A DNA stretch of 64,000 bases from the NCBI RefSeq assembly GCF_051622035.1, contig NC_135361.1, positions 26,777,205 through 26,841,204 of the forward strand, given 5' to 3'. Position numbers and translations under genes: made by a program. The DNA comes from Arctopsyche grandis. Taxonomy: Eukaryota > Arthropoda > Insecta > Trichoptera > Hydropsychidae. Numbering within the stretch: the first letter of the stretch is position 1; each line of letters starts with the position of its first letter. The notes beneath the pieces were generated by a model. It ran no database searches. It worked only from the letters and a program-made list of their open reading frames with translations, and was not told the DNA's origin. This document shows positions 11,880-25,209 of this stretch, piece by piece.

Positions 11880-12580
11880 TCCCGCTTTCGGCTTAGCAGG
11901 GCGGTTAATAATTTGCGGTTTAATCTCGCAAAAAACGATGATGCCGCAAAACCAAAAGAGATGTATACATCTCGAATAATGGCCGCAGTGTTTACTCTGG
12001 CCGCAAAAGCCCTTTGAGGAAGATTAATTGGTACCTATCGAGGATTTGCCGATAATCTTCCCGTTCGTTCGTTCATATCAGCGCTCGTCGCGGTCCTCTC
12101 GAAAACGTTCTGTGTAAGTAGGGAGAGTCAGTAGTCAGTATCTTCATAGATTTAATTAACTAAAATAAATATTTGATACTTTTCAAGATCACCATTTCAA
12201 ACTTCATATCTTTGAACTTGCATCGACTCGGTATGATTTCGGACAAATTAATCAAATTTCTGTTTAGGAAGTAGGTTCATGTCCACTATAGGAATTCGAA
12301 TGGCAATTCATTGATACAACCAGTTGGGACAATACACTGTTGCAACAAACTAATAGTTGGAAGGTTTTTATAATAATAATAAATATTAATAAACGGTAGT
12401 GCAATATTTTCTTAAATAACATTAGACAAAGAAAAAACTATCCGATAAACATTCTCTGACACCAAATTTAGGCGATTTGTCGTATTAAAATTGCTAGCGA
12501 CGATGAAATATCGCAGGTACAGATCTCTACGACTGAAAAATCGCCAATATGTAGGCCACGCCAACTTCTATATAAATTTA
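11880..12580. other. Unique intergenic stretch
   Basis: No gene found. The part at 12000-12125 is less AT-rich (AGCGCTCGTCGCGGTCC) and ends with a possible plus-strand donor GTAAGT at 12114; no coding frame supports an exon. Confidence 0.3.
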
Positions 12581-12915
12581 GCCAGGAATATAGTTCACTG
12601 GTTGCGTTAATGCTAACCATCGAGAGGTTGCCGGACTTGAGCCCCGAGATCACCTCAATTGAAGAGAGTATTTCTGCAGTGCTGCTGGTCAGACATGGAT
12701 ATTTGTGCTCCAACTTGATCGTTTCCTATCAGAGTTACCAATTCATTTGATTTCATTGTTGAAACGGTTCCTCATCAAATTTTCAAAACCATCCTACCTT
12801 ATATTTGTCACCATTATTTGAATATAATTTAGAATCTATAAAGTTGCATATGTACAAGTTTGAAAAGTTAACCCGTAATAGCATTATGGGAAAATATAAA
12901 TTTAATTGAATTTGA
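12581..12915 (+). repeat. tRNA-derived SINE, second subfamily
   Basis: The head (TAGTTCACTGGTTGCGTTAA, then TGCTAACCATCGAGAGG) resembles the copies at 18386 and 39488. It has GTGCTGCTGGTCAGACATGG and CCTATCAGAGTTACCAATT, and ends in TAATAGCATTATGGGAAAAT without the CCAGGAAGG hairpin. Confidence 0.7.
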
Positions 12916-12959
12916 ATAATGAAAGAGTTTTCCGTTTACAGATCTCGAGTCTACCAATT

Positions 12960-13800
12960 GAATAATAATATTTCCTAATTTAATCTAACAAAAACACAAT
13001 TAATTCATTCAGAACAAGAGCAGCTTCTTCCCACTTCCCATATATTTAAGTCGAATAGAGCCACAAATCCATCACGAATTTGCCCCATATTTACACTGAC
13101 TAACCTCATACCAATTAAACAAACATAATTATTGACTCACCCTGATATGCAAACAAATACACATACATATCCATATTATATAAACGCATACGGTCCGAAT
13201 GATTGAGACGCCGGATATCCGGATCGGCACGGATAACTTCCGGTCCGGTTAACGTCTCAGACCGAAATAAGAAGAAGAAGAATAATAATAATAGCAATGG
13301 TAATAAAAAAAGGAAACGTCTAAACGCATTCCCCTTCGCCGGTGACAAAGTGGAGCGAATATAGAGTAGGACGAGGAGTGGGTCTATCTCGTCCCGGGAA
13401 GATTATGCAAATGTCCACACACGCGTGCACACACCCTTTCGACAAAATATCGCCATTTGTCAACGGCTTATTGGTTTTTGGACACCGAGGCCCGAGGAGA
13501 GAGAGAAGACGCGGAGAGTTTAGGAGACGCACGAGGAGAATAAAAATGAAAAACCCGTTTTTCGCGGTTCATTAGAGCTCGGTCGCTTATTAAAAGCGCG
13601 ATAAATAACGCCGCCGTTTCGCCGACGATCAATTTTATTTCGCAATATGTATGTATGTGTATGCATAAAACTATATATTCGGCGAGTGCGTTAGTAATTG
13701 ACCAATTTGTAATGTGAGCTTCGCCGTAAATTAATGTTAATCGATCGAAAATCGTAAATCTGATGTTCCGAATTAGGGCCACCTTCCGTTCTCTTTTCGG
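12960..13800. other. Low-repeat island with octamer motif
   Basis: Unique sequence with CpG words (GGATATCCGGATCGGCACGG near 13212) and ATGCAAAT at 13405-13412. It includes a GAA/AAT microsatellite at 13268-13295. No coding frame is persuasive. Confidence 0.3.
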
Positions 13801-14135
13801 GGTTCAAAAAGTGTATACACACACACTTTTGTATACATGTACATATGTATAATGCATACATGACTTGGAGTGTATACCAGACCCAATTCTAGTGGCAAAG
13901 TAAAAAAAAAATCAATTAGATTTCTAAATTGGGCTGCTGACCTTTAGAAAGTGACACTATAAACATAAATTATGAAATAAGATAACTAATTGCCATATCT
14001 AAAAGATTTGGTGATTTAAAAATTTCACAGTTTCGCGAAGAATGAAAGAAGCAGTGAATTCTAATTACAAACACAAATGAAAAATTCAAAATTCAAAACA
14101 AAAGTGACAAATTTGTATAAAAGCTGAAATGATTC

Positions 14136-14296
14136 CTATTTTAGTTCCGATTCCCGATTCTAATTTCAGACCCGAATCCCAATTCCTATTTTAGTTCCGG
14201 TTTCGGATACCTATTTCAGTTCCGATTCCTGATTCCTATTCCGGTTACGACTTCGGTTGTGAATTAGATTCCGATTACGATTACGACGACAATTGT
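14136..14296. repeat. Degenerate TTCCGATTCC-type short tandem repeat
   Basis: Variants of TTCCGATTCC, CCTATTTTAG and GATTACGA recur irregularly over about 160 bases. It looks like an old, diverged minisatellite. Confidence 0.6.
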
Positions 14297-14899
14297 TTAT
14301 TATTATACATAGAACTTTATTTTCTCATATACTGTAAGTACGTACGTAATTTTTTATTTCAATCTTATCAATTCTTTTTCCGAACCCACCCGTTAAAATA
14401 TACACAGGCAAACACTAACTATTCAAAAAAAGCTAAAATAAAACAGTAGTTATTTCCCAAATTAAATTTGACAGATTTGGGTAACATAATTTGTTCAATA
14501 AGTAAACTTTCGCCATGCTGCCTTTTCACGAACAAATTAAATTATTTTTCGAATGATACCGCACGCGAATATTTCTTTTTAAATAATATTAAACGCAAAT
14601 TGAATATTCAATTAAAAATATCAAAGCAACACGCATAGAACTTATAAAAATAATTAAAAGCCTCATAAGCCTAATAAGCCTAAAAGCCTCATAAACATAA
14701 TAAGATAATTTACTTCAAAAAGTTACACGACTCGTATCACACTATACATTTTAAAATCAGCAGCTTTAAGACGTCATATATGTATGTAGATTATTCAACC
14801 ATATATGTATAGGTATAATATAAATATATTTTTTCACTCACATTTCAGAATAATAAATTTAATAAAACGTAGCGACGGTGAGTGATAGCAACGGAGACA

Positions 14900-16110
14900 G
14901 GAATACAATATACAAGAGTACCTAATCATCCGATACTGTTTCGCTTTCATTTGTTGATTTCCCAGCGGGAACTACCACGCTCGTAAGTAAATCCTTTAAA
15001 AAGCAAAAAAAAAAATAAACACCGACAGACTTCAAGTTGCAAAACCGTAAAGCAGAATAAGACTCAACACCAAATATTGCAGTCGGTATGGGGAAAAAAA
15101 AAATAAAAACCAAAAAATGTCCATACATTTAAAGCGTGGTCATCAATCGATCAACGAAACGAACGAAAATACGAATCGCCGAATTCGCTTATCGGCACAA
15201 ATTATATTCGCAAAAGACGGATATCGGGAAAATCCCAGGATTAAAAGCCTCAACTCCCCGTTTCTTCGTCTCGCTTTGATGTCGCAGACTCGGCGAAATA
15301 TTATCCTAATTAAGTCCTTATATTTATTTTGCAGAAAACCTCTCCATTCTGGCTGTGCTCTCCCTCTCGAAATACGCAAAAATACATTTAATAATACATC
15401 CATACGAACGTACTATATAATAAGTACATATGTATGTATACAGATTGGCCATAAAAACGAGTCTTATTGATCATATCAATTTCCAACGAGATAAATATTT
15501 TCACGGGTGATGATATACGCAAATCACTCTGATTTATTACAAATATATCCTTCCTACTATAATATATAACTAAATACATACATATATGTATGTATATGGA
15601 ATAGAAAAGCAGGATATAAAGATTATGAAAAGTAAAAAAAATGTCGTATACTATTATGTATGTATATAAATATTTGCATAATATACTACGTATGTACATA
15701 GCATATACTACGTATATTCATAGCATGTACGCTATACTTAATCCGCTCTTATCCATTATATTTATGTATACAAGTTTAAGATTACGATACTTATTATATG
15801 TACATGCGAATGCGAGATATATGTAGGTCTGGAAGAGTGCCACGACCATAATTTACAAGATCGTTATGCAAATTATGCTAATGCGAATTATGAAGACGAC
15901 TTCTCGAAAAACTTTTCGGTTCGACTCATTTATTTATTTATTGCGAAAATCCAGCGAGTGTGACGCCTACACTTATACAACACGCGTAATAAATTTATTT
16001 TTTTAATTTCGTCCTAATTGGCGCGTAATAAGTTGAGGATTTATTGGACTTCTCGGAAGACGAAGAGCTCACTTTGATATCTATATAAATACACACGTGT
16101 GCGTATAATA
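14900..16110. other. Low-repeat islands with homeodomain/octamer-like cluster
   Basis: Two unique segments (14920-15400 and 15830-16110) are separated by ATACATATGTATG simple sequence. At 15866-15888 three octamer-like words follow one another: ATGCAAAT, ATGCTAAT and ATGCGAAT. An enhancer role is an inference; no gene is seen. Confidence 0.3.
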
Positions 16111-18385
16111 ATTCTTTCAAGAGAAAAAAAAATACGCAAAAGCGTCAGGTACAACAAACCAATCAAAATATTTCATTCAACTTGTAGCTCACTAAAATAA
16201 ATCACATTACATATATACATAAAATGTATGAATGTTTGAAACTTACATAGAATACACCATACACATGTATGAACATACATATATTCAAAATTATTCGATT
16301 AAGTTAATGAATCTCAATTTTCGAGAAGGGAAATATGCCATATCGAATTTGTCATATGAATGAAAACGGAATAATAGAAGACGAAAAGCAAAGATGAGAT
16401 CTTCTGAAGTCTGAGTACAATAACGAAAGAATGAAATAAAATATGATGTTTAATGGCGACGAAACGCACACACACACACACACACACATACATACACCCA
16501 AAAGGCAAGACAAAAGGGAAAATCGGAGGACAAAGGACAACAGATTATTTAAGTAGGACGAGATTTTTCATAAGCAAAAATTGTCCATCAAAAATTCACA
16601 AACAAACAAATGAAAAAAAGCAACGACAACGCTTATATTGAACCTTGTTTACCCCAAGATTTTAATTAAAAAATCTCGGGTGACCTGTACGCAGATTTCG
16701 CACTGGAACATTTCATTTTTTAAAACACAGACACGATATTAGAACATCAAAAACTTCTATGGCACATGCTGATACCAATATTAAATAAAAATACGCCATT
16801 CAATATTAATCCCATAATATAAAATAAAAAAGCTATATACCACTTGTATTCAGATGATACACGGAGAGAGAAGAAAAAAACGTTAAATTTAATGTGAAAT
16901 GAAACTCTTCAGACCCGGAACTCGCAGACACAGATCGTGAAACTTTATGCCACTACGAGAAAATCAACAATAGAGACGCAAATACGACTTTAACGATATA
17001 AATTCAAATTTGAATCTCGCAAGTCTCTGCCTTACTTACTTAGAGAGCTGTAAAGAAATAAAGCTTGAAGCGACTACGCCTAAAATAAATTCAAGGAATT
17101 ATGTATTCATATCATATACATGTGTATAATATGAATGTGTATGCAGATAGACGTCAATAAATCTGCCAATCTGTTAACTGAAATAATTTGAATAGACACA
17201 CATACATATGCCTACATAGCACATAACGGACAATCTCGTATCATTGTCCCAAAGATAACCGCTAAGTAGATGAAGAAAGTAAATAATAATGAATCGTTCA
17301 CCCGTACTTTAAGTCGTATAAGAAAAAAAATCCAATGCAAACACAATACTTTTTGACTGACATTTCCTTCAGTACAATTTCGATAACATTATTCTGGTCG
17401 GACCGGTGGGTGCCAAGCAAACTATTGCTTTAACACAACGTCATAGACCTTTTAAGTGTCCACTTAAAACCAATCTTTCCGTTGTATCCATTGTCGGCAT
17501 ATATTATATCAGAATATTTCAATATGGCGTTCCACTAAGTGATCCACGGATTTTCTTCCTCGTCGATATTATGTACATATATACCTATAAATACATTGTA
17601 TGTACATTCGATATTCGATTTCGCCATTGTAAAACGCACACGTCGTTCGACTCGGTCGTTCATAAAAGGAAACTTGTTCCAGATTCGATTCGAAAGGGAG
17701 GGAGGAGAAAAAATGATAAATAAATAAATACGTATTTACATTTACGTACTCGATAAGGAGCATCGCTCATAACAAATTTAGCACTTGTACCGTAATAAAA
17801 TCTAATAAAAAAATACATAAGCTTTGAACAAATTCCTATTAACAAACATACATATATGTATATACCTACTAAAAGAAACCCTTTACGCCTTTTTGGTGAA
17901 AAGGGGGTAGAAGAATACGGTCGCAGATTAGGGGTTAGATTAATTGATAGCGTACGTACGTTCTTTTCAAATGTAACAACTCACCCCACACACTCACACA
18001 GAATGGTGTAAAATCTATCAAAATGTCAAACAAAACATTCGTTTGGATGGATTATCGTACTACATATGTATGTATATGACAGGGAATACAATCAATTATT
18101 TTTATGGGACCGCATAAGTAACATTTAATGTATGTACAAACATACATAACGAGTCTTTCAAAAGCCATATTGAATTACTTAAAGTAATATAAAGTAGAAA
18201 AATCGATGATATTAACAAACCGGCTGTTCTAAATACATACATACATACGTTCCCGAATTCTCGGAACAATTTTCAAAGCTAATTTTAGCAGTTTTATAAG
18301 TAATTTAGCGAACCTTTGGTAAACATATGGCACGTGGTACAAATTGCTTACACATTTAATTAAATTTGAATAATGAAAAAAATCA
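16110..18385. other. AT-rich intergenic stretch with CA microsatellite
   Basis: A CA run is at 16467-16488 and several ACATATGTATGT patches occur. I see no supported gene or defined transposon. Confidence 0.4.
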
Positions 18386-18715
18386 GCCAGCAGTGTAGTT
18401 CGGTGGTTGCGTTAATGCTAACCACCGAGAGGTGGGTTGATCCTGTGGGTTGACCTCGATTGAAAAAAAATTATTCCGAGTATAGTCTTAAGTTCTTTTG
18501 GTCAGACTAAGATATTTGTGACTCCAATTCGATCGTTTCCTATCAGAGTAAGCTAATTAATAGTAATTTAAAGCCAATTTATCTGATTTCATTGTTGAAA
18601 TGGTTCCTTATCAAATTGGCAAAGACCATCCTACTGTGTCACCACTATTTTATTATGATTTAAGTTGAATATGGCAACCAGATAACGGCATTATGGGAAA
18701 AATATAAAATTGGGC
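18386..18715 (+). repeat. tRNA-derived SINE, second subfamily
   Basis: Head GCCAGCAGTGTAGTTCGGTG, then TTGACCTCGATTGAAAAAAA, TTTCCTATCAGAGTAAGC and a terminal GGCATTATGGGAAAAATAT. A local duplication of the TGCCAATT-like segment is present (AAGCTAATTAATAG then AAGCCAATTTATC). Confidence 0.7.
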
Positions 18716-20480
18716 CCATCAGCTATGCTGCATTTCCCAAAGTATAAATAATTTAAAAAAAAACCTACATATATATTTGTTTATAAAATTATTCAATAGA
18801 GTAAGGGAGAGAGACGGGATAGTTGCTAAAATACACACACTTTTTAGAAAAATTATGTGGTACTTGAAAATTTATCAATGTTAGCCAAAAAGGGTCGAGT
18901 ATAATAAAGTATTTTCAAATGCGGCACTTTTCCAAACTATACGGAACATAAAAATTTCAAACAAATGAAAAACTCGGCAACATTTCAAAAGTGGAAAACG
19001 CTTTCAAATTGACAAATCAATAGATACTGAATAAATTAGTTCCTTATAATAACCGAAATTTTCATCATATACTATATATGTATTTATTAATTAATATCAG
19101 TAACATGCAGTATTACAATTTTTTTCAATACATTGACACCAAAAAAGTTTCAACCTATTTCTTTCTTTATTTATTTATTTAACCATTTATATATTATCCG
19201 CGACCATAGGTTGCCCAGGGCGACACCTATGATCAAACTTTTGTACATGCATACATACATACATCGAATTCATCGAATAAAACTAAAGAGTTCAATATTG
19301 CTGCTGCTTCACTCAACTCATCCAGGAAGTCGACTGTCAAATGTGTGCAACACACACAGGCGGTCTAAAGAAATAAGAATCAAAAAAATTATATCCCTTA
19401 AAAAATACGAAACAAGACATTGTACCTTTTAAAATGTATTTAGGTTGTCTTGTTGTATCCTACTTGTGGATTGCTTTTGCAAGTTACAACTTGTAACACA
19501 CCCGAACTATAATTTGAGGAAATAACGGGATAGCAGGTATATGTATAGGTATATGCAGGTTCAAATGTATTTTTTTTATGTATAATTGATGAGTATATTA
19601 TTTTCGTTATGTATTAATTTATGTTTAATTGTTATTTTGTTTTTTTTTGTGTTATATTTTTTGACCATTGTGGCGCTTTAGGAATTCCTGTTATGCCACA
19701 ATGGTCTGTTTAGAATAAAATAAATAAATAAATAAATGTTCGGTCCGCATAGAGCTAGGTATTTTATGTTCTATTATCTTTTTATTTTTATTTATTTATC
19801 TTTACAGATGTATAGGTATATGTATATTTCTTCAAGGATGTTGAGTATTGGTTGGTCCTAGTCCAATCCTAAGTCCTAGATGTGGGATTGGAGGTAAAAA
19901 CACTACATATACATATATTCATGAATTAACCTGAAAACATTCAGTCTCTCTTGTCATTTGGTCCCGTTCAGAACTAAAACTTTTTGTTTTCCTTCTGTTT
20001 TTCTGATAAGATGTTTTTATTACTCGCATGCACTTCCTTTATTTATTATTAACACGATTCATACAAATGCTGATGAAATTAAAGAACGGCCGATTTAAGT
20101 TTGCACACAGGCGGCTAAACTCCTAGTTTGCTAATATTCCATCAATGACAGCCAAACTGAACTGTGCAGACCTTCTTGCAAAAACGTTGAGATTACTGAA
20201 TACGTAGCAATGTACTCAATGACAGAATAGTACGTACACAATGATATATTTTCCTTTTAGACAGCTGACATGCATATTTGTATTTAAATACGCGACACGA
20301 AAAAACATTTGTTTTTCTTTTATTTGAAAAATTATTTATTTTTTGTTTTCACAAAACAATTTTACACTGCTCGCAACTTTCTTAAAAATTCTTAAAATTA
20401 CAATCCGGACATACCAGACGTGCAGTATTTGAACAACTGCATACATATGTATAGGTACATATGTACATACATATACATAT
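18716..20480. other. AT-rich intergenic stretch
   Basis: Apart from the tail at 19663-19736, nothing recognisable. It includes (TTTA)n near 19160-19190 and 19780-19800. Confidence 0.4.
19663..19736 (+). repeat. SINE/LINE 3' stem-loop tail
   Basis: The hairpin ACCATTGTGGC and GCCACAATGGT (11 bp, perfect) encloses GCTTTAGGAATTCCTGTTAT and is followed by AATAAAATAAATAAATAAA. The stem differs completely from the CCAGGAAGGC stem of the SINE at 10818, but size, loop position and tail are the same. Confidence 0.65.
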
Positions 20481-21240
20481 AATACGAGATGAACGATTTC
20501 CGTCGAGCGTTCGAACGACCTTCCAAATTCGACAGGTGACAAATCGCGGTTCGCGGAAATAAGACGCCACTCGACGGCCATACATATGTACATGCATACA
20601 CCGCTCGCGAATAAAATCGAATTAATCCACCATTAACGAGTTCATAAATTCGGCAAACAATCCGAATTTAATTCGATTTATTCGGAACGAAGCGGGCCAG
20701 AGAGCGTGCTCGCGCGTGCGCGCGCGCGTTATTTAACACGAAGACACTAACAAGATTTCGCATACTAATTTCGCAACGGTGAAATTTCACAAGAGAAAAT
20801 GAAAATTATTTAAATATGTTTACGCGCGTCGCACAGGAAAACAAAATAATTTCATAATGAAATACGCCATTTAAACTAATAATCACTCGACAATGAAAAC
20901 GTACACAAGAAATCCAATTTGAGCAATTAAGCCTCAAAAACGAACGAAAATCACGGAGGACCGAGAGGGGAAAATTCATCGGAAACGCCGCCGTTGTCTC
21001 CAAATTAATTCCCGGAGCGCAAAGGGTCAACATCAACAAAACGGTGAAATAATACAAACCCCTACCCCCTCCCCCCCATAATAAAAACTTTCTCCCATTT
21101 GAATTTCGATATTGGAATTTCATAGACATATTTCGCATAATTAACATTATTATTATATTATTAATTAGCTCAACAAATTATTCTCCCTTTATCGGGATCA
21201 AACAAAATTAATTTAACGAGGTTTCCTCATCAAACAACGT
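20480..21240. other. Low-repeat, CpG-containing island
   Basis: Unique sequence with GCGCGTGCGCGCGCGC at 20732-20748 and TTCG/TAATTCG words. Overlapping short frames on the minus strand are not domain-like. Possible regulatory DNA, with no direct evidence. Confidence 0.3.
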
Positions 21241-21511
21241 TTAAAAAAATAATGAATAGCAATATAAAATATATGTACCTTGGTTACTACATATTTGCTT
21301 GGGGCGTGAATTGTATAACAATATACATACATACAAACATTTGTATGCGAATTAGTCGTGCATACATATATTCCGAATTTTCCTCTCAAAATAAATTTAC
21401 ACTTAAACATTTCCAACGACATCTAAATAAATAAATGATATAATAAACAAACCGAATTTGTCGGGCAAGCTAAAGTAAAAAAAAAAGATTTAAGTTAGAG
21501 CACTTTGTATA

Positions 21512-21725
21512 TTTGATTTTTAAATGCTTTTTATTATTACTAAATTATATTCACAATACATCGTGTATCTATTTTAATAGCTACTGATCTACTGATCATT
21601 TTCTATTTTGCAATTAACCATTTTATTTTTGTTAGCAATTTAAGTATTATATTATTCTAATGTCAATGTACAGTATGTATAATCAATGCTTTCTTAAAAA
21701 CCTATTTACAACTCTTATCACTTTA
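21512..21725 (+). repeat. Dispersed repeat family R2, copy 1
   Basis: About 200 bases shared with 39263-39450 and, inverted, 44562-44762. Shared phrases are TGATTTTTAAATGCTTTTTA, TAGCTACTGATCTACTGAT and AAAAACCTATTT. Confidence 0.7.
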
Positions 21726-21886
21726 GATACGATCCTTACAAATTTAGAGGTCCTAAATTGATAACCGTAGATTTTGAATGTCGGACAAACAAACTGCATA
21801 AGCAAAGACATTGAAAAATTGAATAAAAACTCCTACTTAGGACTCCAAGCCCTTTAAAAACCAAGGTCTTAGATATACATAAGTGC

Positions 21887-21920
21887 CATAAGATAGTATC
21901 CACCAAATAATAGTGGTCAA
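21887..21920 (+). repeat. Short repeat shared with 23291-23324
   Basis: ATAAGATAGTATCCACCAAA followed by TAATAGTGGTCA is identical at both sites. An upstream CTCCAA-CCTTT phrase is also partly shared, so both are probably pieces of one element. Confidence 0.6.
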
Positions 21921-22029
21921 ATAAAACTGTATAATTTTACATATCGGACATTTATGTATGTACATACATATGTACATACAAATTAACATTTTTGAAATTC
22001 ATTTTTATATTTCATTATAATTCATACGA

Positions 22030-22700
22030 CTTCCGACCTGTTCAAGAACGAACGTAAAAGGATTTTTGATTCTTATTACTTTTATTCCTTTTTCGTGTTG
22101 AAAATTATTAATTCCGAAAGTTAATTAAACCTCCCGATATTGGATTTTCGTCTCCGAATACTTTTATTTTAACTTTTACAACTTTCGATTCGGTCCCCGT
22201 TCCCCCATACCGTCGCGAAATTTTTCGTGCGCGAAAAATTTAACTAAGACGCATAACCGAATTCGAAAAGTTTCCAAAAATAAAATAAAATGAAATAACT
22301 CCGTCGAAGGCGAACAGGCAACATAAATAAACGTCCTCGCCAATTATTTGTTTTCGGGGTCCAAATCCGGACAAACTTTACGTATAATGGGGTCGATGAG
22401 CGTCACTATTGTCCCTTCGTTGATAATAATAATGAACTTTTCAACCCTTACGCATCGGCCGAATTGATATTTCCGCGAATATTGCCGAGAGTTTTGTTCA
22501 ATTTTCGCAACGGGCGAAATTCCAGGGCATCTCGAAGATCCCCTCATTTAAATATATGCAATTAAACCCTTTCGCCCTCCCCCCCCCCCCCCCGAACTCG
22601 GTGCGCCATATGGCACGCCGAATTTATACACGCGTTTTTCATTACGCGGTCTCGCCGTACGTAAGATGCGAATATATTTTAATAATAATATAATATGCAA
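22030..22700. other. Low-repeat island with C homopolymer
   Basis: Unique, less AT-rich sequence (TCCCCCATACCGTCGCGAAA near 22200) with a run of about 15 C near 22578. No convincing gene. Confidence 0.3.
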
Positions 22701-24360
22701 AAATATCCAATACTACGTATATACACATGTATACCACAATATTGTAAAACATGAATGAATTAATGCCAAAGGGGACGGCGAGACTATTCTTAATTCAGCC
22801 GTGCATATTTTATTATTTATGTATACGAGCATATTCAAATAAGCCGACTTTTTAAACAGATTTCAACTTAATTTAAAAATTAATTATACGATTGATTATT
22901 TTAAACATCGATTTTTATCAAAATAAGATTGATTCGTGGCCATTTCATTATTTAAATACACATTTTAAAAATACAACTGATGATATAATAAAGTTTATTT
23001 GCATATTGTACAATTTTTATCAATAGTAGACGCAACAGTATTGTTTCATAGTATTTGGCTTAGTATGAGTTTATTAAATATTATATACAATTTTTATCTA
23101 CATATACAGTCGATGCAACAGGATATGTTTTCATAGTATTTGACTTAAAATGTGTCTATTTTTAATTATTAATCTTATTATGAACATAGCATATGTATAA
23201 TTACGGCCGGCGTTGCTCGGATGATGAAAATTAAGGAAAAAATCATATCAAGAGCTCCAAATCCTTTCATAGCCCGTCTACGGTTTAAGTTATAAGATAG
23301 TATCCACCAAATAATAGTGGTCATAAGTCTGTGATTTGGATAAAAAAAACTGTGGATTTGCAAAGCGGACATATATAACATTTGTATCATCATAATCGTC
23401 ATTTACAGCCATTTACCATCCAATACTGGATGAAAGCCTCTTCGAAACGCTTACAATTGTCTCTATTTTGCGCAACTCTCATCCATCTAGCTGCAAACAT
23501 TTTTCTAATTTTTCAATTTGTATGTAAATGAGATAAAATGAATGGTAGTTAATCTCTAATATTATTTATGAGTTTTAAACTCTCTTTACTGTTCATAATT
23601 AATCTTAGTTTATCTAATCATATTAGAGATCAAATACTATAAACAAAAATATTTTAAATCAAGCACTTTATGTACTTAAATTATATTATTTAATTTATCA
23701 ATTCAAATAGTTTTCAATATCTATTTCACACATTCTTGTTAGTATTAGTATAGTATTTTCTCATTTTAATGTAATTGGATACAGCAAATTAAGAAAAAAG
23801 CTTAAAAACCTATTTAAACCGATCTCTATTATCTATGATTTTAGCGAAAATTTTATTCATTATGTATGTCCTTTTAAAAATGTTGCGTTTCAAAAATTAA
23901 ATAAAAAAATTTATATTATACTAATTATGATGAAAAAAAAACAATAGAATTCAACGCTTATTGAACGAACTATTTTAAAAAGTTAATGAATAATTTAATA
24001 CATATAAATACATAATATATAAGTTTTTGTATAATGTATAATATTATCAATTTCTGTTGCATCTTTCAATCATCGTATTTGATTCAAACAATATTTCAAA
24101 CATGCATAGAAAACTTTAAATTAATTTGAATAAAAAATAAATAAAAACAAACGAAACGTCATCGATGTAAAAATTACAGGAAATGAATATATGTATGTGT
24201 GTACTTGTGTAGATCTATAATAATCAACACATCACCAAAAAGTGCAAGATGCACGTGACAGATGGTGCAACGAAATATATATTTTACAGATAGCATATTT
24301 TGGTTTGTACAATATTATAAGAAGAGGTTAGTAAAGAGAAAACGGTTCACCTTCCCGTTG
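22700..24360. other. AT-rich stretch with LINE scrap
   Basis: Mostly AT-rich filler. At 23385-23520 the minus strand holds a decayed copy of the LINE 3' end also seen at 34108 (CATTTACAGCCATTTACCAT and GCAACTCTCATCCATCT). Confidence 0.4.
23291..23324 (+). repeat. Short repeat shared with 21887-21920
   Basis: Second copy of the 30-odd-base phrase described at 21887. Confidence 0.6.
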
Positions 24361-24432
24361 CATCGTATGCACTGATCAGAGCATAAACAACAATAATAAC
24401 AAAACGCGAAAGGGTTGACGCGGATTGTTTAC

Positions 24433-24720
24433 CTTTTGCGGGGAGATGCACGCGGAAGCTGCGACCGGCGGATGCGGAAGTGGGAGAAGAAACCGGAAGC
24501 CGGGAACGAAACCCGGTCCTGGTAGAGTCGCTGTCGCGAAAGATGGCGCGCGTTGACAGAGTGCACGATCACGGACGAAACCACTTTGGCAGTAGAGCAC
24601 GAAGGAGTGAGAGCACGCGTCTTTCGTGCGCGGAGCACGAGTCGAGACTGAAGCTGCGGTGTGTGCGAGTGCAGTGGTAGCGCGTGTGTGCGCGCGCCAG
24701 CTCATACACACCACTGCCAT
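24433..24720 (-). other. Possible CpG-rich 5' exon (untranslated or orphan)
   Basis: This is one of the few clearly CpG-rich stretches outside repeats. Reading the minus strand, it ends in CGCAAAAG followed by a good splice donor GTAAAC at 24432-24427. Frames of 69 and 114 codons exist but look compositional, so a transcribed 5' leader is more likely than protein code. Its downstream exons would lie to the left and were not recognised. It could also be only a GC-rich regulatory island. Confidence 0.3.
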
Positions 24721-25205
24721 GCTCCAGGGGTTACCAACTCTGGCCTCTATCGGCTCACCTGTGTCTCGGCTCGGTTTGTAGTTCCGGTTCGGATGTAAAT
24801 GTGTCCTGGTCGAACTAATTGTATCACTTCCGGTTGGTTAAAAAATCACAATTAGCTTTAGACCGGTGGGGTGCCGTGAAATTCTCCATGTTTTTGTCGC
24901 GCAGCCTGACTTGGGTTTTAGGGATAGATGGCACTCGGACTCGGGTACTTTGGGACTGGGTTTTAGGGATATGTAGATGGATTTTCGGATATACATATGG
25001 GACTCGGAGTCAAAAAGCATTTCGGCTTGTCCAAAATAGAACAAAATTTGCGCAGTGTGTTAATAATGATAATCGGATTATTGCGCAAATTGCGATCGCG
25101 CGCACGATAATCGTTGCATTCGAATAATTGGCACTCTATTTCCAATTCATTAGATGACGCCACGAAAGAGTATCAACTTTAAGATTTAGAAAAAAGCATG
25201 ATTTA
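24720..25205. other. Unique low-repeat stretch
   Basis: Contains a local direct repeat (GACTTGGGTTTTAGGGATA at 24909 and GGGACTGGGTTTTAGGGATA at 24951) with alternating ACTCGGACTCGG words. No gene recognised. Confidence 0.35.
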
Positions 25206-25209
25206 AATT

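Noticed and set aside
17406-17727. 105-codon plus-strand frame
   Set aside because: Flanked and overlapped by similar-sized frames on both strands; no recognisable motif, and it crosses ACATATATACC simple sequence.
24376-24720. Minus-strand protein of 114 codons
   Set aside because: Overlapping frames of similar length on both strands and no domain-like pattern; better explained by CpG-rich composition.
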